Source: Eudorina sp. 2006-703-Eu-15 (lineage: Eukaryota; Chlorophyta; Chlorophyceae; Chlamydomonadales; Volvocaceae). Taken from it: a stretch of DNA of 64,000 nucleotides. Below, piece after piece: positions 48,182-59,455 of this stretch. Below the pieces are notes generated by a model. The model worked only from the letters and a program-made list of their open reading frames with translations, was not told the DNA's origin and did no database searches. The translations under genes and the position numbers were made by a program. Location of the stretch: assembly GCA_003117195.1 (NCBI GenBank), contig BDSI01000009.1, positions 806,001 through 870,000 on the forward strand. The letters are read 5' to 3'. The first letter of the stretch is position 1. Each line of letters begins with the position of its first letter.

Positions 48182-50633
48182 TCAGGTAGAGATTGTCATG
48201 TTGAAGTACAGCTCTTCCGCCAGCAGGGACAGCTCGCTGGGGTTCTGTTTGGCCCGGAGCGGCCGCTTTGAAATCTGTGTGGACAGCTCCAGGTCGTCCA
48301 CGCGGCCCCAGCAGAGGGCATCGCCCCAGTCCGCCTCGAAGAAGTTGATGAAGAAGTGCGGGGAGCCTGCGGGGAGTCCGCGGTGGAAGCAGGCGATATG
48401 TGTTGGGGATGACGTTGGGGGATTGCATGCGAGTTTATGGGGAATTCATACAAAGGTGTCGTACAGACTCGCCCCGGGGGCTTGGTTCCATTGGCGGCAG
48501 CGGTTGAGCGCCATGCACAGCATGCACGCTTCGGTGGTTCGCCGGCACGACCCTTGGGTCGGTCGGGGACTCGGGGCGGCCATGATCGCGACTCTGTTCA
48601 AGGACTGGTACTGCGGGTATCGACTGCAGCGGGTATCGATGCATACACGCGACGCGGCGACGGATATTAAGGGACACGGTAATTGCATTCGCCATCAAGA
48701 GGTGCAGTCAGATGCAGTTAGGTTGCGTGGGCAAGAGTTCTGGCTCGTGAGGTGAGGAAAGTCCGCACCGGGTTCCCGCAGCTTCAGGACCCGTCGGCCC
48801 ACACCAGGCCGCTGTCAGCAGCGCGCAACGCACCTCCCACGCCTGCCCGGCACACGTAGCCCGGCGGGATCTTCCGCTTGGGGTCTGCCGGGCCCGGGTG
48901 GCCCTTGGCGGGGTTGCCGAGGTAGCAGCCTGCGTGCACCCAAAAAGGGGAGGCGCGGGGGCAGGAGCACTCAACGCATTGCCCAGCAGCACGGGCGTGT
49001 TCTGGCAAAGATCCCGCTGCTCTACAAACACAACGGGTCCTGCGTAAGAAACCTTCCACGTCAGTCCATCGCTGCCACTCCCTGAGATGCAACCTCCAGC
49101 CCAAGGGCGACGCGCCGCGCACCGTCCGACCCTCGACGTCTGCCGCTTCTGTTCGCGGGGATCCCAAACCTTCCCATGGCAGGTTGTCCGGTTCACGTCT
49201 GGATCGCTACTCTGTTGTCCCCGCAACTTACCCTCTCGGCTGCCGCTGCAGCAGTTCCCCCGGTACCCCGACACCACACCGACACCACACCGACACCACA
49301 CTGACACCACACCGACACCACACCGACACCACACCACGAAGTGTTGCTGCCGGCCCCCTGCGCATCCGCCTTCGGTGTGCGGTCCTCCCCCGTGCCCATC
49401 AGGGCCTACCGCATACTCCACCCCAACGCACCCACCCGACCCAACCCAACCTGCTCCGACCCCGCTAGGCTTTCACCCACCCACCCCAACTACCCACCCG
49501 GGTTAAGCAGAATACCCTGTATCCCGAAGTCCTCTGCTCGGTACAGCTTGCAGCCGCCGCAGCCGCCTCCCCGCTCCGACAGGATCAGCACCTCCCGCCG
49601 CAGCTCCCGCACCGTCTCCGGCGCGAGCTCCGGCATCAGCGTGATCACGATGTCGCCGACCGTGGTGTGGATGGTCAGCTTGTTGTACTTGTCGTACGCT
49701 TGCGCCACGACTGCTTCGTCGTACACCAGGCCAGAGGTCCACATGGCGGGGCCGGTGGTGGGGCGCGGGGTGTCGGGCGGCGGCAGCGTGGGCTGGTGCT
49801 TGAGCCAGCAGTCACCGTAGTGCACGCCGCAGCGCTCCTTGTCGCCGCAGTATACCCAGGTGTTGCAGGTGGTGCTGTTGACGCCCTTGTCGAGGCCGCC
49901 GCGGGCCGCGGTGGCGCGGTGCGCGTAGCACGCGGCGCAGCACTCGCCCTCGCTGCGGGGCAGTGGGTGAATACAGCGGACACAGCAAGCCCAGAGCAGT
50001 GGGTGAGAGCGAGGTGCGGGTCCGGGAGATGTCGGCACGGGGCGGAGGAGGTGGCGTACACGGGCGGATCGCGGATGGCGAGCCCGTGTGTCCAGGGAGG
50101 GAGGGTTCAGGGCTCTGGGACCCCTGGCACGGCCGCAAGCACCCCGTTTGCGTGCCAACTTGGCGGCTGTGGCGTGGCTTCAAGGATCCCGCGCTGCCCT
50201 GCCCTGCCCTGTGTCGCGACGTCGACGTGCCTCGTTTCCGCACGTCCCCATGACAGTGTACCGCAGGGCCAATGCCCATCCCCGGGTGCGAGCTGCGTTG
50301 CCCGAGTGCTTCGCCGTAGGGCAGAGCGACACCGGCGCCGCACCTGCGGGTCTTGTGCGAGTCGCCCCAAATCAACGGATCGCCCCAGTGCTCGATGTTC
50401 CAGTAGACATTGCATTGCAGGCCCGCAACAGCAAGCGACTCTATGCTGGCAACGGCCTTCGCCCGCTGTTTGTCCTGGTCATCAATCTCCAAGAGCTCTG
50501 TTCGGGGCTGGACCGCAATTGACTGCGCAACAGACGGCTGAACGTTGCATGTTGTCCTATGCAATAATGCTAGGGATGCACCTGCTAGGATCACAGTGAA
50601 GCCTGTTACAACTGAGCTGAGCCGAATTCGCAT
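48182..50633 (-). CDS. Membrane-anchored PAN/Apple-domain protein with cyclophilin-like domain
   Basis: Four exons give 341 residues: 50344-50633, 49498-49952, 48834-48929, 48182-48366. The start MRIRLSSVV leads into one hydrophobic helix (residues ~9-25), a signal anchor or uncleaved signal, so the rest is probably lumenal or extracellular. The middle has a cysteine pattern of PAN/Apple domains: GECCAACYAH, then CNTWVYCGDKERCG and GDCWLKH. Next comes a cyclophilin-type fold: LTIHTTVGDIVITLMPELAP, YRAEDFGIQGILLNPG, GSPHFFINFFEADWG and CWGRVDDLE. These match the first strand, the FxRxxxxFxxQGG region and the QFFI core. Several active-site positions are altered or missing, so prolyl-isomerase activity is doubtful. 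A role in the Golgi or at the cell surface is an inference from topology. The gene ends at LYFNMTIST. Confidence 0.78.
49267..49338. repeat. 11-bp tandem repeat (cgacaccacac)n
   Basis: About six units with single substitutions, in PAN-cyclophilin intron 48930-49497. Confidence 0.93.
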
Positions 50634-52062
50634 TGGTGCAACGGACCGGTTTAACGCAGTATCTACAATGTAACACTACAAAACAAAGTAATTGAGAAAT
50701 TATAGAAATAGGCCTTGAATGTGCTTGATGGTGCGCAACGGAGACGTCCAACTACTGCTTTGCATCGATGCAAGCATACCATGCACAGTTACCCAAAACA
50801 CGGCTACAACTCGTGCAGAAGGATAATGATTTATGACCCAAAAAGAATTATCTGGTTTGTTGGGCCTTCCGTCAACTAAAAACTCTGCTGAGTAAGGCTC
50901 GCTTGCAAGCCTGGAAGGTGCAAGCCAAGGCTTCAGATCCAAATCATTTGCAAGTTTATGGTCAACAGTGTCTTTGTGTTGCGCCATTATGGCTTCTATG
51001 AACTGCGTTGGACCTCAGGAAGTAAAATTCTCGGTTTGACGGTCTTCGCCAAATGCCATCTATAGACCATATGTGGCATGCGCAGTCGGAATTAGGGTCT
51101 TAGATAGTTTTGAGTATGGTTAGCGTACTTGGATGCGGTAAGGGCCCAACAGCTCACGCGGAGCCAAGCCGTGCTTTCTCAGACCAATAGGTCAGCCAAC
51201 CACACTCTTGGCGTGCTACGGTGCTACTGTAGAAGTGGTGAATTGCGCTCCTGTCACATCGTCACGGCTATATGACGTCCTACGTTACCTGCCGTATCGC
51301 ACATGCTTTGTCAACTGATCTTGGCATCGGCATTGGGGACTCGAGAGACAGGCATGCCCAACCGGTCCCGGACGAAACGTTGAAGAACGCGCAAAGGGGA
51401 TTAACTTCGAATAGGGACTGGACCCTGAACTCAGATTCCACCCAAAGACCCAGTGAATGGCGTGCTCTGCACCTCATGAACACCCCCGGGTGTCACCAGT
51501 TCTCTGCAGTACAAGAGTACGCAGTACAAGAGCCCTTCCGTGAACACCTCAGCCCCCCGGGTCTTGCATCCCTCGGCAGTCCGGCACGTCGATAGCAAGA
51601 CGCTAAGGTTGGTCGGCGGCAGCAAATCGAAGGACAACACCGTGAAGTTGATGTGCGAACCCACAGTACAGACAACCGCAACATCAGCTCCGCAAAGAAC
51701 TCCGATGCACTGACCCGGACGTCCCTCCGTCCGGCTACCCAAGCCAGTGCAGCGGACCCGGACTGCTGCAACGCAACGCCGCACGCCTGCTGGCTGCGGT
51801 GACGCACCCCCGCCTGCACCGCACCCGGCCCCCGTCCCCCGCCTACGTAATTCGATACGTTAGCCCTCATCCGCACTGCCTCGCAGCCGGCAACCGCGCT
51901 GTAACACCGCAGGTAACGCTGGAAGGCCTGCAAAGCACGTCTACAGAGACACCTTGGCATCCCCAGGGCTTGGTCTATCCCAAGTGGGGCCGTGCCCGGC
52001 AGCGCTTCGACCCTCATGACCGCCCGAACACAAACGAAATCCAGTCACTTCCAGGAACCGTT
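50634..52062. other. Intergenic: PAN-cyclophilin promoter and OBAP 3' region
   Basis: About 1.4 kb. 50640-51260 is A/T-rich (promoter side). A 95-codon minus-strand frame at 50700-50987 has an ATG but no recognisable motif. Minus-strand frames between 51450 and 52000 (HINFTVLSFDLLPPTNLSVL and RCYSAVAGCEAVRMRANVS) look protein-like but lie directly beyond the OBAP stop and could be its 3' UTR. Confidence 0.45.
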
Positions 52063-55000
52063 TTAGTCATTACCGGCAACCGCAGCGCTGCTGCGGCCGC
52101 TGCTGCTGCTCCCGCCGCCGCCGTCGACGACCCCGCCCTGCGTGGCGTTTAGCGCCGCCGGCTCTCCGCCGCGCGGCAGCGGCAGCGCCAGCGGCACCTC
52201 CCCGGGCTGCGGCCGTTTGAAGTCCCGCAGCTGCATGGTCACCTGCCAAGCCTGGCCGGTGCGCCAGGGGTGGTCGGCGTCCGGGTGGGGCTCGGGCGGG
52301 TCGGCGGCCAGGTGACTGCGGCGGTGGCGGACCTGCGGGCGGTGGGCCCCGAGGGCAGTCAGCATCACAGGGGCGAGTCTGTGGGCCAGACTGCGAACTA
52401 AATAAAGTGAATGAAGCGAACACACCACATCGAAAATGATGAAGCGAACACACCACATCGAAAATGATGAAGCGAAAACACCACATCGAAAATGAAGCGA
52501 ACACACCACATCGACGACCGAGCTGGACCCCTCGTTTCTCACACACGCACACGCACACACACGCACAGACATAGATGCGGTGGTTGGGGTGATAGGGTTT
52601 TGGGGTTATTATTAGGATGTTACAGCGGACCCCGCGGGTCATCGGTGACAGCCCCGGCGACAGCCGAGGCTTCCTCACCATACACTGCCTAAATGAAGTA
52701 ACGCCACCATGGCGCTCCGGACAGGCTCCCCAAGTGCACCGAAACACTCCCCGGGCCCACACTACCAGGGAACCACCCCGTTCCTGAGAACCAACCATGG
52801 CAAGGGATAAAGCCCGCTCAGGGGGAGTTAGCCACCATGGCGCCCCTATTAGCGAACCACCACCCCCACCAAGGCGGGGTCACTTCTCCAGCGGTGGCCC
52901 GTAGTCTTGGAAGGCCACGGGGGCTCGCGAGTCACCATTCAGGGGCCTGCCCGTTTTGGGGTGATAGATCGGCGGCTACACCCCTCCGCAGCTGAAGCGT
53001 GCTTCGGTAATAACCGCCCCCGCCAGTGCCAGGCCAGGCGAGATGGCCACACACACACACACACACATCCACACACACGGCGGGTCTCTTATCTATACAT
53101 ACACCCTGATGGCTGACGCGCGACGGTCACGTCCGTACGTACCGCCTGGCTGTCCACCCCGATGTCCCGGTCCCTCGCCTCCAGCTGCTCGGGGGGCAGC
53201 TGTCCGTCCGCCACGTAGGCCATCATGAGCTGGGGGGGGCCCAGGGGCAGCGGGTCGCCGCGGTCCACCTGCCGGCGCGGGCGGCCGTGGGGACCGACGG
53301 CGGGCGGGCGGCAGAGCTTTGGGGACACTGGGGGCACTTGGGTACACAGCGCGGGTTGGCTGCGCAGCCGGCGGGCTGTCGTTGGGGTCGACCTAGGTCC
53401 CCAGCCGTTGTAGTTACGGCAGGTGATCGCTTGCCGTGGGTATTCGGAAAAGGGAGGGGTTCAGAGGAACATCGAAAGTGTGCTGCCGGGCAAGCGCCCC
53501 GCCGCTGCCGGGCACGGCGCGATGCTCGTCAATGATGCACAGCAGATACATACACACACGTGGCCTGTCGGAAGCGCAGTTGCGGCGTTCGGCCTTGAAG
53601 CGCCTTCCCCCTACCCCTCGCTCCCCCCCTCCCCCAGCCGCTGGCGGCCCTCTAGTGCCACGTAGCCTTGCCGTTGAGGTCCGCTGGCCAGCAGGGGCCT
53701 TACCTGCCACGTGTGCCAGACCTTGCCGTACGTGTTGATGACCTGGCGCATGTCGGCGTCCTCTGCGGCGGCAGGCACGCCGGGAGTCACCAACATGCCG
53801 GACTGCACCTGTACGGGGCAGGTCGGGGGACGGTCGTCCCATCATGCTACTGTCGCGTCAGGTCTTAGGTGGCGCCTTGGCGGGCTGGGAACCCGGCAAT
53901 CATTTGATTGGCAGAGGGATCCCCGCTGCGGTCCTTCCCTGGACATGTGGACGTACCCGTACCATGTAACAAGGACACACACACACACACACAAACGCAC
54001 ATGTGGACGTACCCGTCGTGCGGTCACCCGTTCACTTTGGTTCAGCGCCTGTGCCGCATTGTGGTCTTTATGAGGGCTGCCTCATCACGACCGGCCGTTT
54101 GAGAGGATCACCCAAAGCCGAATCAGCTGAGTCATGACTAACCCAGTGAGGGTGGAGCATAAAGAACCTTGACGGGCTTCATTCAGCAAGCGACCAGCTC
54201 ATGGAGAGACGTGGAGTCATGTGGAGCGTTACATGGTGGACCCGGGTATCCACCCGGGCGACCCGCAGGGCTGATGAACGAATGAGTGAGCGTGACAGCA
54301 CCAAAAGGGCTAATGGCGGCAGTCCGGGCCGCAGCCCCATAGTTACACGTGGCCGGGCATTTACACGTGCTGTTCAAAAAACACATCCAACGAGCTGCTT
54401 CTGTTGCACTTGAGGAGGTCTGCCGTACGACGTACCTCGTACACGTGGCTGTGCCAGTATTTGCGCTCCTCGGCCGGAAGGGACTGCCGCCGTGACCCGC
54501 ACGTCCGGTGCGCAGCGCACGGCAGGGCGCCGGCGACGACGCGGCGAGGTGTTGAAATAGAGTCAGGCAGTGAGGCATGGCAACGGCAGGAACGGGGTGG
54601 GCTTTATGGGGGGTACTGCGAACGTGGGACACCAACCAGGCTGAATGCTTGTGTTGCGGGGCGCGGCGCAACCACGCAGGCAACGATAAGTGTGCGCACT
54701 TGTGCGCTCGGCACTCGGCGGACCCATGGGTCACTTTGCGCCGACGCTCGTACCCGCCTCTGGGCCCCTCCCGACCGCACCTCGAACAGCCTGCGCGAGA
54801 TGATGTACTCGATGCCGATGAGACGGGCGTCCGGCCGGTCGCTGTCGTACAGCACACACTGCACGGGAGGGCGGGAGACATGCGGGGGACAATGACACCC
54901 AAGGTGGCGGCGATGACGCGGCAGGTTTGCTTCGGTGTCCGGCTGGGTGGGGTCATGGCCCGGTGTGCTTTTGTGTGCGGCGTTGAGGTGTGGAGGTGTC

Positions 55001-57513
55001 TTGCCGCCTTTGGCGGTGGGGCCTGCTGGGGCTTGCCCTGGTATACACCGGTGATCCCTTTGGGGTCCGCTGTAACGTTCATTCATTCATTCAGGTCGAG
55101 GGGGGTCTGGTCAGGATCCGAGGTTTTAGAGGTTTCGCAAGGTTGGGGACAGCACGTAAGACCATGTAGCGTATGCCTTCCGGCAACTACGCATGCACGC
55201 GCAAAAGCGACGGAAAGCCCGACCCCGCGGATACCCGCACGCCCTTGCCCTACGCCGCAAAGAGTGCATCCCCGGCCGCCCTGCAAGCCCAAGCGTGCGG
55301 TGCATTGAGCCCCTGCCCGCCATGTACAGCGGCTGCTCTTCACCCACCCAGGCCACCACCCGCCCACCCATCCCACCCGCCCACCCACCTGCCGCATCTC
55401 GCCGCTGCGGTGGGCGCAGTAGTGGTGAGCCCTCACGGGCCGGGTGGCGTCATGGGCGTACCTGTGCGAGGGGTCCCACCGCCATGAGCGGTGACAGGGC
55501 AGGGCAGGGCAGGGCAGGGCAGGGCAGGGCAGGGCAGGGCAGGGCAGGGCAGGGCAGGGGCAGGGCAGGGCAGGGCAGGGCAGGGCAGGGCAGGGCAGGG
55601 CAGGGCAGGGCAGGGCAGGCAGGGCAGGGCAGGGCAGGGCAGGGCAGGGCAGGGCAGGGCAGGGCAGGGCAGGGCAGGGCAGGGCAGGGCAGGGCAGGGC
55701 AGGGCAGGCAGGGCAGGGCAGGGCAGGGCAGGGCAGGGCAGGGCAGGGCAGGGCAGGGCAGGGCAGGGCAGGGCAGGGCAGGGCAGGGGGGGGGGGGGGG
55801 GCAGGGCAGGGCAGGGCAGGGCAGGGCAGGCAGGGCAGGGCAGGGCAGGGCAGGGCAGGGCAGGGCAGGGCAGGGCAGGGCAGGGCAGGGCAGGGCAGGG
55901 CAGGGCAGGGCAGGGCAGGGCAGGGCAGGCAGGGCAGGGCAGGGCAGGGCAGGGCAGGGCAGGGCAGGGCAGGGCAGGGCAGGGCAGGGCAGGCAGGGCA
56001 GGGCAGGGCAGGGCAGGGCAGGGCAGGGCAGGGCAGGGCAGGGCAGGGCAGGGCAGGGCAGGGCAGGGCAGGGCAGGGCAGGGCAGGGCAGGGCAGGGCA
56101 GGGCAGGGCAGGGGGCAGGGCAGGGCAGGGCAGGGCAGGGGGGGGGGGGGGGGGGGGGGGGGGGCAGGGCAGGGGGGGGGGGGGGGCAGGGCAGGGCAGG
56201 GCAGGGGGGGGGGGGGGGGCAGGGCAGGGCAGGGCAGGGCAGGGCAGGGCAGGGCAGGGCAGGGCAGGGCAGGGCAGGGCAGGGCAGGGCAGGGCAGGGC
56301 AGGGCGCGGAGGACCCGTGCACGCCACGTTTGCGCCACCACTGCACCACACCACCGCTGCGGCGCAGGCATCCCGACGCACGTCTCGTGGGTGTAACAAA
56401 GACACGGCGCGTCCCCTGCGGCTGCCGCTGCCCCGCAGCATAGCATCTTAGCATGGGATGCACCGGACATCCGAACCTATAGGCCACGAGCTCCGTCGTC
56501 TGTCCTTCTGTTAAGCACCGTCGAGCCCCCGGCATGCGGCTTGGCGGGCTTTCAGCCGCGGCCACGTCATCCACCACGCGCCACTGAGTGAGCATCCACC
56601 ACCAACCAACCACGCGCATGGTAGTACAAACGTACGAGCATCGGTCCGTCTCAAAATGCAATCCCCGGCTGCTGAACAGCTGTATCCCGTACGGATGCCG
56701 TACGAATTGAACGTACATGTGGTAGGCGCAGACGTGCTGGTGGATCCTGCCGATGGGTCCCCGCGACTGGAGCAGACTGCAGCCGGCGTCCAGGGCCCGG
56801 CTCAGCAGCGACATGTCTTCATGGTCCTCTGGCCCGGGGACGACGACCCTGGACGAGTCGGCCCCTGCGCCAATGTGCCGTCAACGCACACACACAGTCA
56901 CACACATGCACGTTGGACGACAAGACGCAAACATCACCCGTCGTCAAGAAGGCCGTCCCGTGACTCACAGACGCTGGGGCTCAGAGCGGCTCTCGACCTC
57001 AACAATTGACGTGGAACGCCGGGAAAAGGTATGAAAGATGAAATCATTGATGCCAGCAGTGTGCATCTCCCGGCCCACTCTTAAGTTGTTGATGAACTTG
57101 GTCGGTCGGTTTGCCGTTGGGATACCCCGTGGCTGCTGCTTCACGTGTCCGTAGCCATCCCTAGCGGACGCCCACTGAGGGCAGTGAGCTTAAGTGTCTT
57201 TAAGGCCTCACACGCAAGACATGCGTGTGGCGGAGAAGCGTTTTGGACACACCAGCGCTCTGGGAGTCATGAATGTAGCCGTCATGCGAGCTGAGTATTG
57301 GATGACGGGGCGAAGAGACGCGCGCCACTCACCCGCGCTGAGCTGCGGTTCATTGGACACCACGTCGCTGTCCGCTTGCGGCGTTGGAGGCGATGACCCG
57401 GTCTGGCTGGATGGCAGCGTGTGACCTCTCGGGCCGGAGGGCTCAGCTGTCGGCCTCAAGAACGTGTTTCCCACGCCTCGACCGTCGCGTTTAGCTGCCG
57501 GGTAGCTGTCCAT
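52063..57513 (-). CDS. Oil-body-associated protein (OBAP, DUF1264 family)
   Basis: Eight exons with exact phases give 342 residues: 57333-57513, 56717-56864, 55389-55461, 54781-54858, 54436-54483, 53704-53808, 53143-53268, 52063-52332. Family blocks appear in order: IHQHVCAYHMYAHDATRPV and HHYCAHRSGEMRQ; CVLYDSDRPDARLIGIEYI with SRRLFE; LPAEERKYWHSHVYEVQSG; PGVPAAAEDADMRQVINTYG with KVWHTWQVDRGDPLPLGPP; LMMAYVADGQLPPEQLEARD; and near the end HPWRTGQAWQVTM. The N-terminal 60 residues and the Ser/Gly-rich tail are not conserved. In plants these proteins sit on lipid droplets and are needed for normal oil bodies; the same location is inferred here. The ATG at 57513 is used because the codon further upstream is GTG. 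The 1.25-kb intron between exons 2 and 3 holds the (GGGCA)n array. The gene is divergent from the glycosyltransferase at 58211. Confidence 0.95.
52407..52514. repeat. ~27-bp tandem repeat, 4 units
   Basis: Unit atgaagcgaacacaccacat + cgaaaatg, about four copies with small length changes, in OBAP intron 52333-53142. Confidence 0.93.
52618..52646 (-). repeat. Possible diverged relative of the (ATTC)-tailed repeat
   Basis: TGTTACAGCGGACCCCGCGG matches the GTTACAGCGGACCCC end of the dispersed repeat, then diverges. In an OBAP intron, same orientation as the 63127 copy. Confidence 0.45.
53049..53104. repeat. (CA)n plus GGCGGGTCTCTTATCTATACAT motif
   Basis: The third copy of the GGGTCTC motif beside a CA tract, in OBAP intron 52333-53142. 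Confidence 0.8.
54272..54302 (-). repeat. Possible diverged tail of the (ATTC)-tailed repeat
   Basis: CTGATGAACGAATGAGTGAGCGTGACAG aligns with the GAATGAATGAACGTTACAGC end of the dispersed repeat with several substitutions. In OBAP intron 53809-54435. Confidence 0.35.
55002..55093 (+). repeat. Dispersed (ATTC)n-tailed repeat, full-length copy in OBAP intron
   Basis: About 92 bp from TGCCGCCTTTGGCGGTGGGG to the ATTCATTCATTCATTCA tail, in OBAP intron 54859-55388 and antisense to the gene. It is almost identical to the reverse complement of 63127-63226 (about three differences outside the tail). CCGCC/GGCGG arms at the 5' end could form a small hairpin. Confidence 0.93.
55494..56304. repeat. 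(GGGCA)n pentanucleotide array with poly-G interruptions
   Basis: About 810 bp of nearly pure AGGGC repeats on the plus strand. Scattered 4-nt units (GGCA) shift the register, and there are G runs at about 55787-55800, 56139-56164, 56171-56187 and 56203-56219. It lies wholly in OBAP intron 55462-56716. The plus strand, which is the template strand for OBAP, is an extreme G-quadruplex candidate. The long open frames across it in all frames are artefacts of the repeat. Confidence 0.99.
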
Positions 57514-58210
57514 CCCGCGTCGCGTCACAGTCGTGTGGCGCCTGGAGCAATTTTGAACTGGAGGCGTAAAGCCACAGCTGATTATCGCGCAACGAAAGAA
57601 GCTAGATGTGATGTTGAAGGACGTGACGTGTTTCCGAGGAAAGACTATGCAGGAGCAACTTCAAATGCATCGGAACCACGGGTCCGTGGGGCAAAAGTCA
57701 ATCGGACCTGCAACGCTTCCGCGTCCGATAAATGGCAGATTTACTGATCTGGCTATTGAAAAAAGGTAGCGGTCCTGATTGTATTACATCACTCGTGCCC
57801 TACGTTGTACCGTACATCAGATGTTGCCTGCCCAAATGCAAAAATGCATTGCCGTGTCCAACACTAAGGCATGCAGGCGCCTGTACAAGTAGCGTGATGA
57901 TATCCACAACGGAAATTGGTTAGGTCATGATGGGGCCGAGCCGTTGGCTTGGCTACTGATTGGCGCCCAGCACCTGATACCCAAAGTTTTTTTTGCGTGG
58001 GCAGACGCTTCCTTTCTTCCTGCACATTTTTGGCATTGGTTGCGCAGTCAACTTGAGCAACAGTTATTTGACCCATACTTCAGCAACTACGCTAATGGTT
58101 ACATTTTGTAGCGAGCCCCCAAAATTTTATTCTCTTAAGCAAAGAGCCGCGCTGTTAATCCAAATTGTTCGACAGCGCTGTTACCAACGCCTGTAACAGA
58201 CACGCGAACT
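57514..58210. promoter_or_regulatory. Divergent promoter region, OBAP (-) and glycosyltransferase (+)
   Basis: 697 bp between the two ATGs, with the A/T content rising towards 57720-58150. No TATA box or known element can be called with confidence. The two genes start in opposite directions, so the region must serve both. Confidence 0.55.
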
Positions 58211-59455
58211 ATGCGTCGGGCACTCCGATGGATTCCCTTCGGCTTGCTAGCATTGATGTTGAGTGGCGCGGCAGCTGAGAACTTGATTGCTCAGATTGAT
58301 AAGCCCGTACTGGACGACGATGACTTCGTCGTCGCGCTGGCATCGGCAACCAGTCGGCTGGCGCTCGCGCAGGCGACTCGCGCCTTCCGCGCCGGCATGC
58401 GAACCCTCATCATGACAGACAACGAGACCATGGTGCCTCACCTGAACAAGGTGTACGGCAAGTACCGTGAGGTGTACGAGTATTTCCCTGATGAGCATGA
58501 CCCCGACGTGCACAAGTGGCACGCCAAGAACCCCGGTGACTATCGCGCCGCGGTCGCACCCTTCGCGGCCCACCGCGCCTTCGGCGACAATTACAAATGG
58601 TTGCTGTACGGCGACGACGACACGGTGTTTTTCATGCCAGGCGTGCGCAAGCTGGTGGCACAGTTCGACCCCGAGCTGCCCATCGCGCTCAGCGACAACC
58701 TGTGGTACGACGCTGGCCACCCTCGTCTGGAGGCCTTCCGCTGCCTCCCCTGCGGCTTCAACACCTCCCGCCTCCCGTTCGTCCAGAACGCCACCGGCTA
58801 CATCCCCCGTGCCGCCTGCCCCTTCTGCACCCCCACCGAGGCCTGCCCGCCCTCCGCGCCAGACTGCACCATCGGCGGCGGCGCGCACGGCGGCGCCGGC
58901 ATGATCTTCTCCGTGGGCCTTATGCGCAAGCTGCTGTACGACGATGCCCTGGGCTGCATGGAGAAGATCTTCCACTGCTCCGGAGGCGACTGCCTCGTGT
59001 CGCAGTGCATCTGGCGCGCGGGGTACGGCTTCACCGACCCGGGGACTTCCCTCCTGTACGAGGATCCGTACTCGCACATCCTCTTCGACAGCCTCGCCAG
59101 CCGCTGGTTCCTGCGCCACCCCATCGAGCAAGTCTACCTGGGCAACTGCGACGAGGTGTGCAGCTTCCTGCTGCGCAACGCGGTCAGCTTCCACTTGCGC
59201 GGCAAGTCCTACCCCAGCTTCCTCAAGGCGGCGGCGGCCGTGTTCGGTCTGGTGGAGTCCCACGCCGCGGCCACCGAGTTCCTGGACCTGCTGGAGGACA
59301 CGGCCAGCAGGCCGCCGGCGCCGCCGCGCTCAGCAGCAGCGGCGGCGGCGGCGGGAGCACCCAGGGGGGGTCCGTCGGCGTTCTCAGGGCTGGCGGAGGG
59401 GCTGACGGAGGCGATGGCGGAGGCTGGGGCGGTCGGGGTGCAGGGAGAGCTGTGA
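58211..59455 (+). CDS. Golgi-type glycosyltransferase, fringe/GT31-like, intronless
   Basis: A single 414-codon frame with no introns, unlike every other gene here. The N-terminal residues 8-22 (IPFGLLALMLSGAAA) form a short signal peptide or signal anchor. The body resembles fringe/C1GALT-like glycosyltransferases: SATSRLALAQATRAFR, MTDNETMVPHLNKVY, KWLLYGDDDTVFFMPGVRKL with the metal-binding acidic triplet at 135-137, then LPIALSDNLWYD, GGAHGGAGMIFS (a typical acceptor-side loop), CSGGDCLVSQCIWRAGYGF and HPIEQVYLGNC. Cysteine pairs suggest a lumenal, disulfide-bonded domain. The last ~60 residues are Ala/Gly/Pro-rich and probably disordered. Donor and acceptor sugars cannot be told. The absence of introns could reflect retroposition. 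Confidence 0.85.
   Translation: MRRALRWIPFGLLALMLSGAAAENLIAQIDKPVLDDDDFVVALASATSRLALAQATRAFRAGMRTLIMTDNETMVPHLNKVYGKYREVYEYFPDEHDPDVHKWHAKNPGDYRAAVAPFAAHRAFGDNYKWLLYGDDDTVFFMPGVRKLVAQFDPELPIALSDNLWYDAGHPRLEAFRCLPCGFNTSRLPFVQNATGYIPRAACPFCTPTEACPPSAPDCTIGGGAHGGAGMIFSVGLMRKLLYDDALGCMEKIFHCSGGDCLVSQCIWRAGYGFTDPGTSLLYEDPYSHILFDSLASRWFLRHPIEQVYLGNCDEVCSFLLRNAVSFHLRGKSYPSFLKAAAAVFGLVESHAAATEFLDLLEDTASRPPAPPRSAAAAAAAGAPRGGPSAFSGLAEGLTEAMAEAGAVGVQGEL

Noticed and set aside
50700..50987. 95-codon minus-strand frame with ATG upstream of the PAN-cyclophilin gene
   Set aside because: It lies in the A/T-rich presumed promoter, has no splice context or recognisable motif, and could be chance.
53079..53104. 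Similarity of GTCTCTTATCTATACA to a sequencing-library transposase adapter end
   Set aside because: The match is partial and interrupted, occurs three times inside continuous genomic introns, and extends into flanking bases that are not adapter.
55083..56814. Very long open frames (300-454 codons) in several frames on both strands
   Set aside because: They are generated by the stop-free (GGGCA)n array and translate to monotonous GQGRA or LPCPA polymers. The array lies within an intron bounded by good OBAP splice sites.
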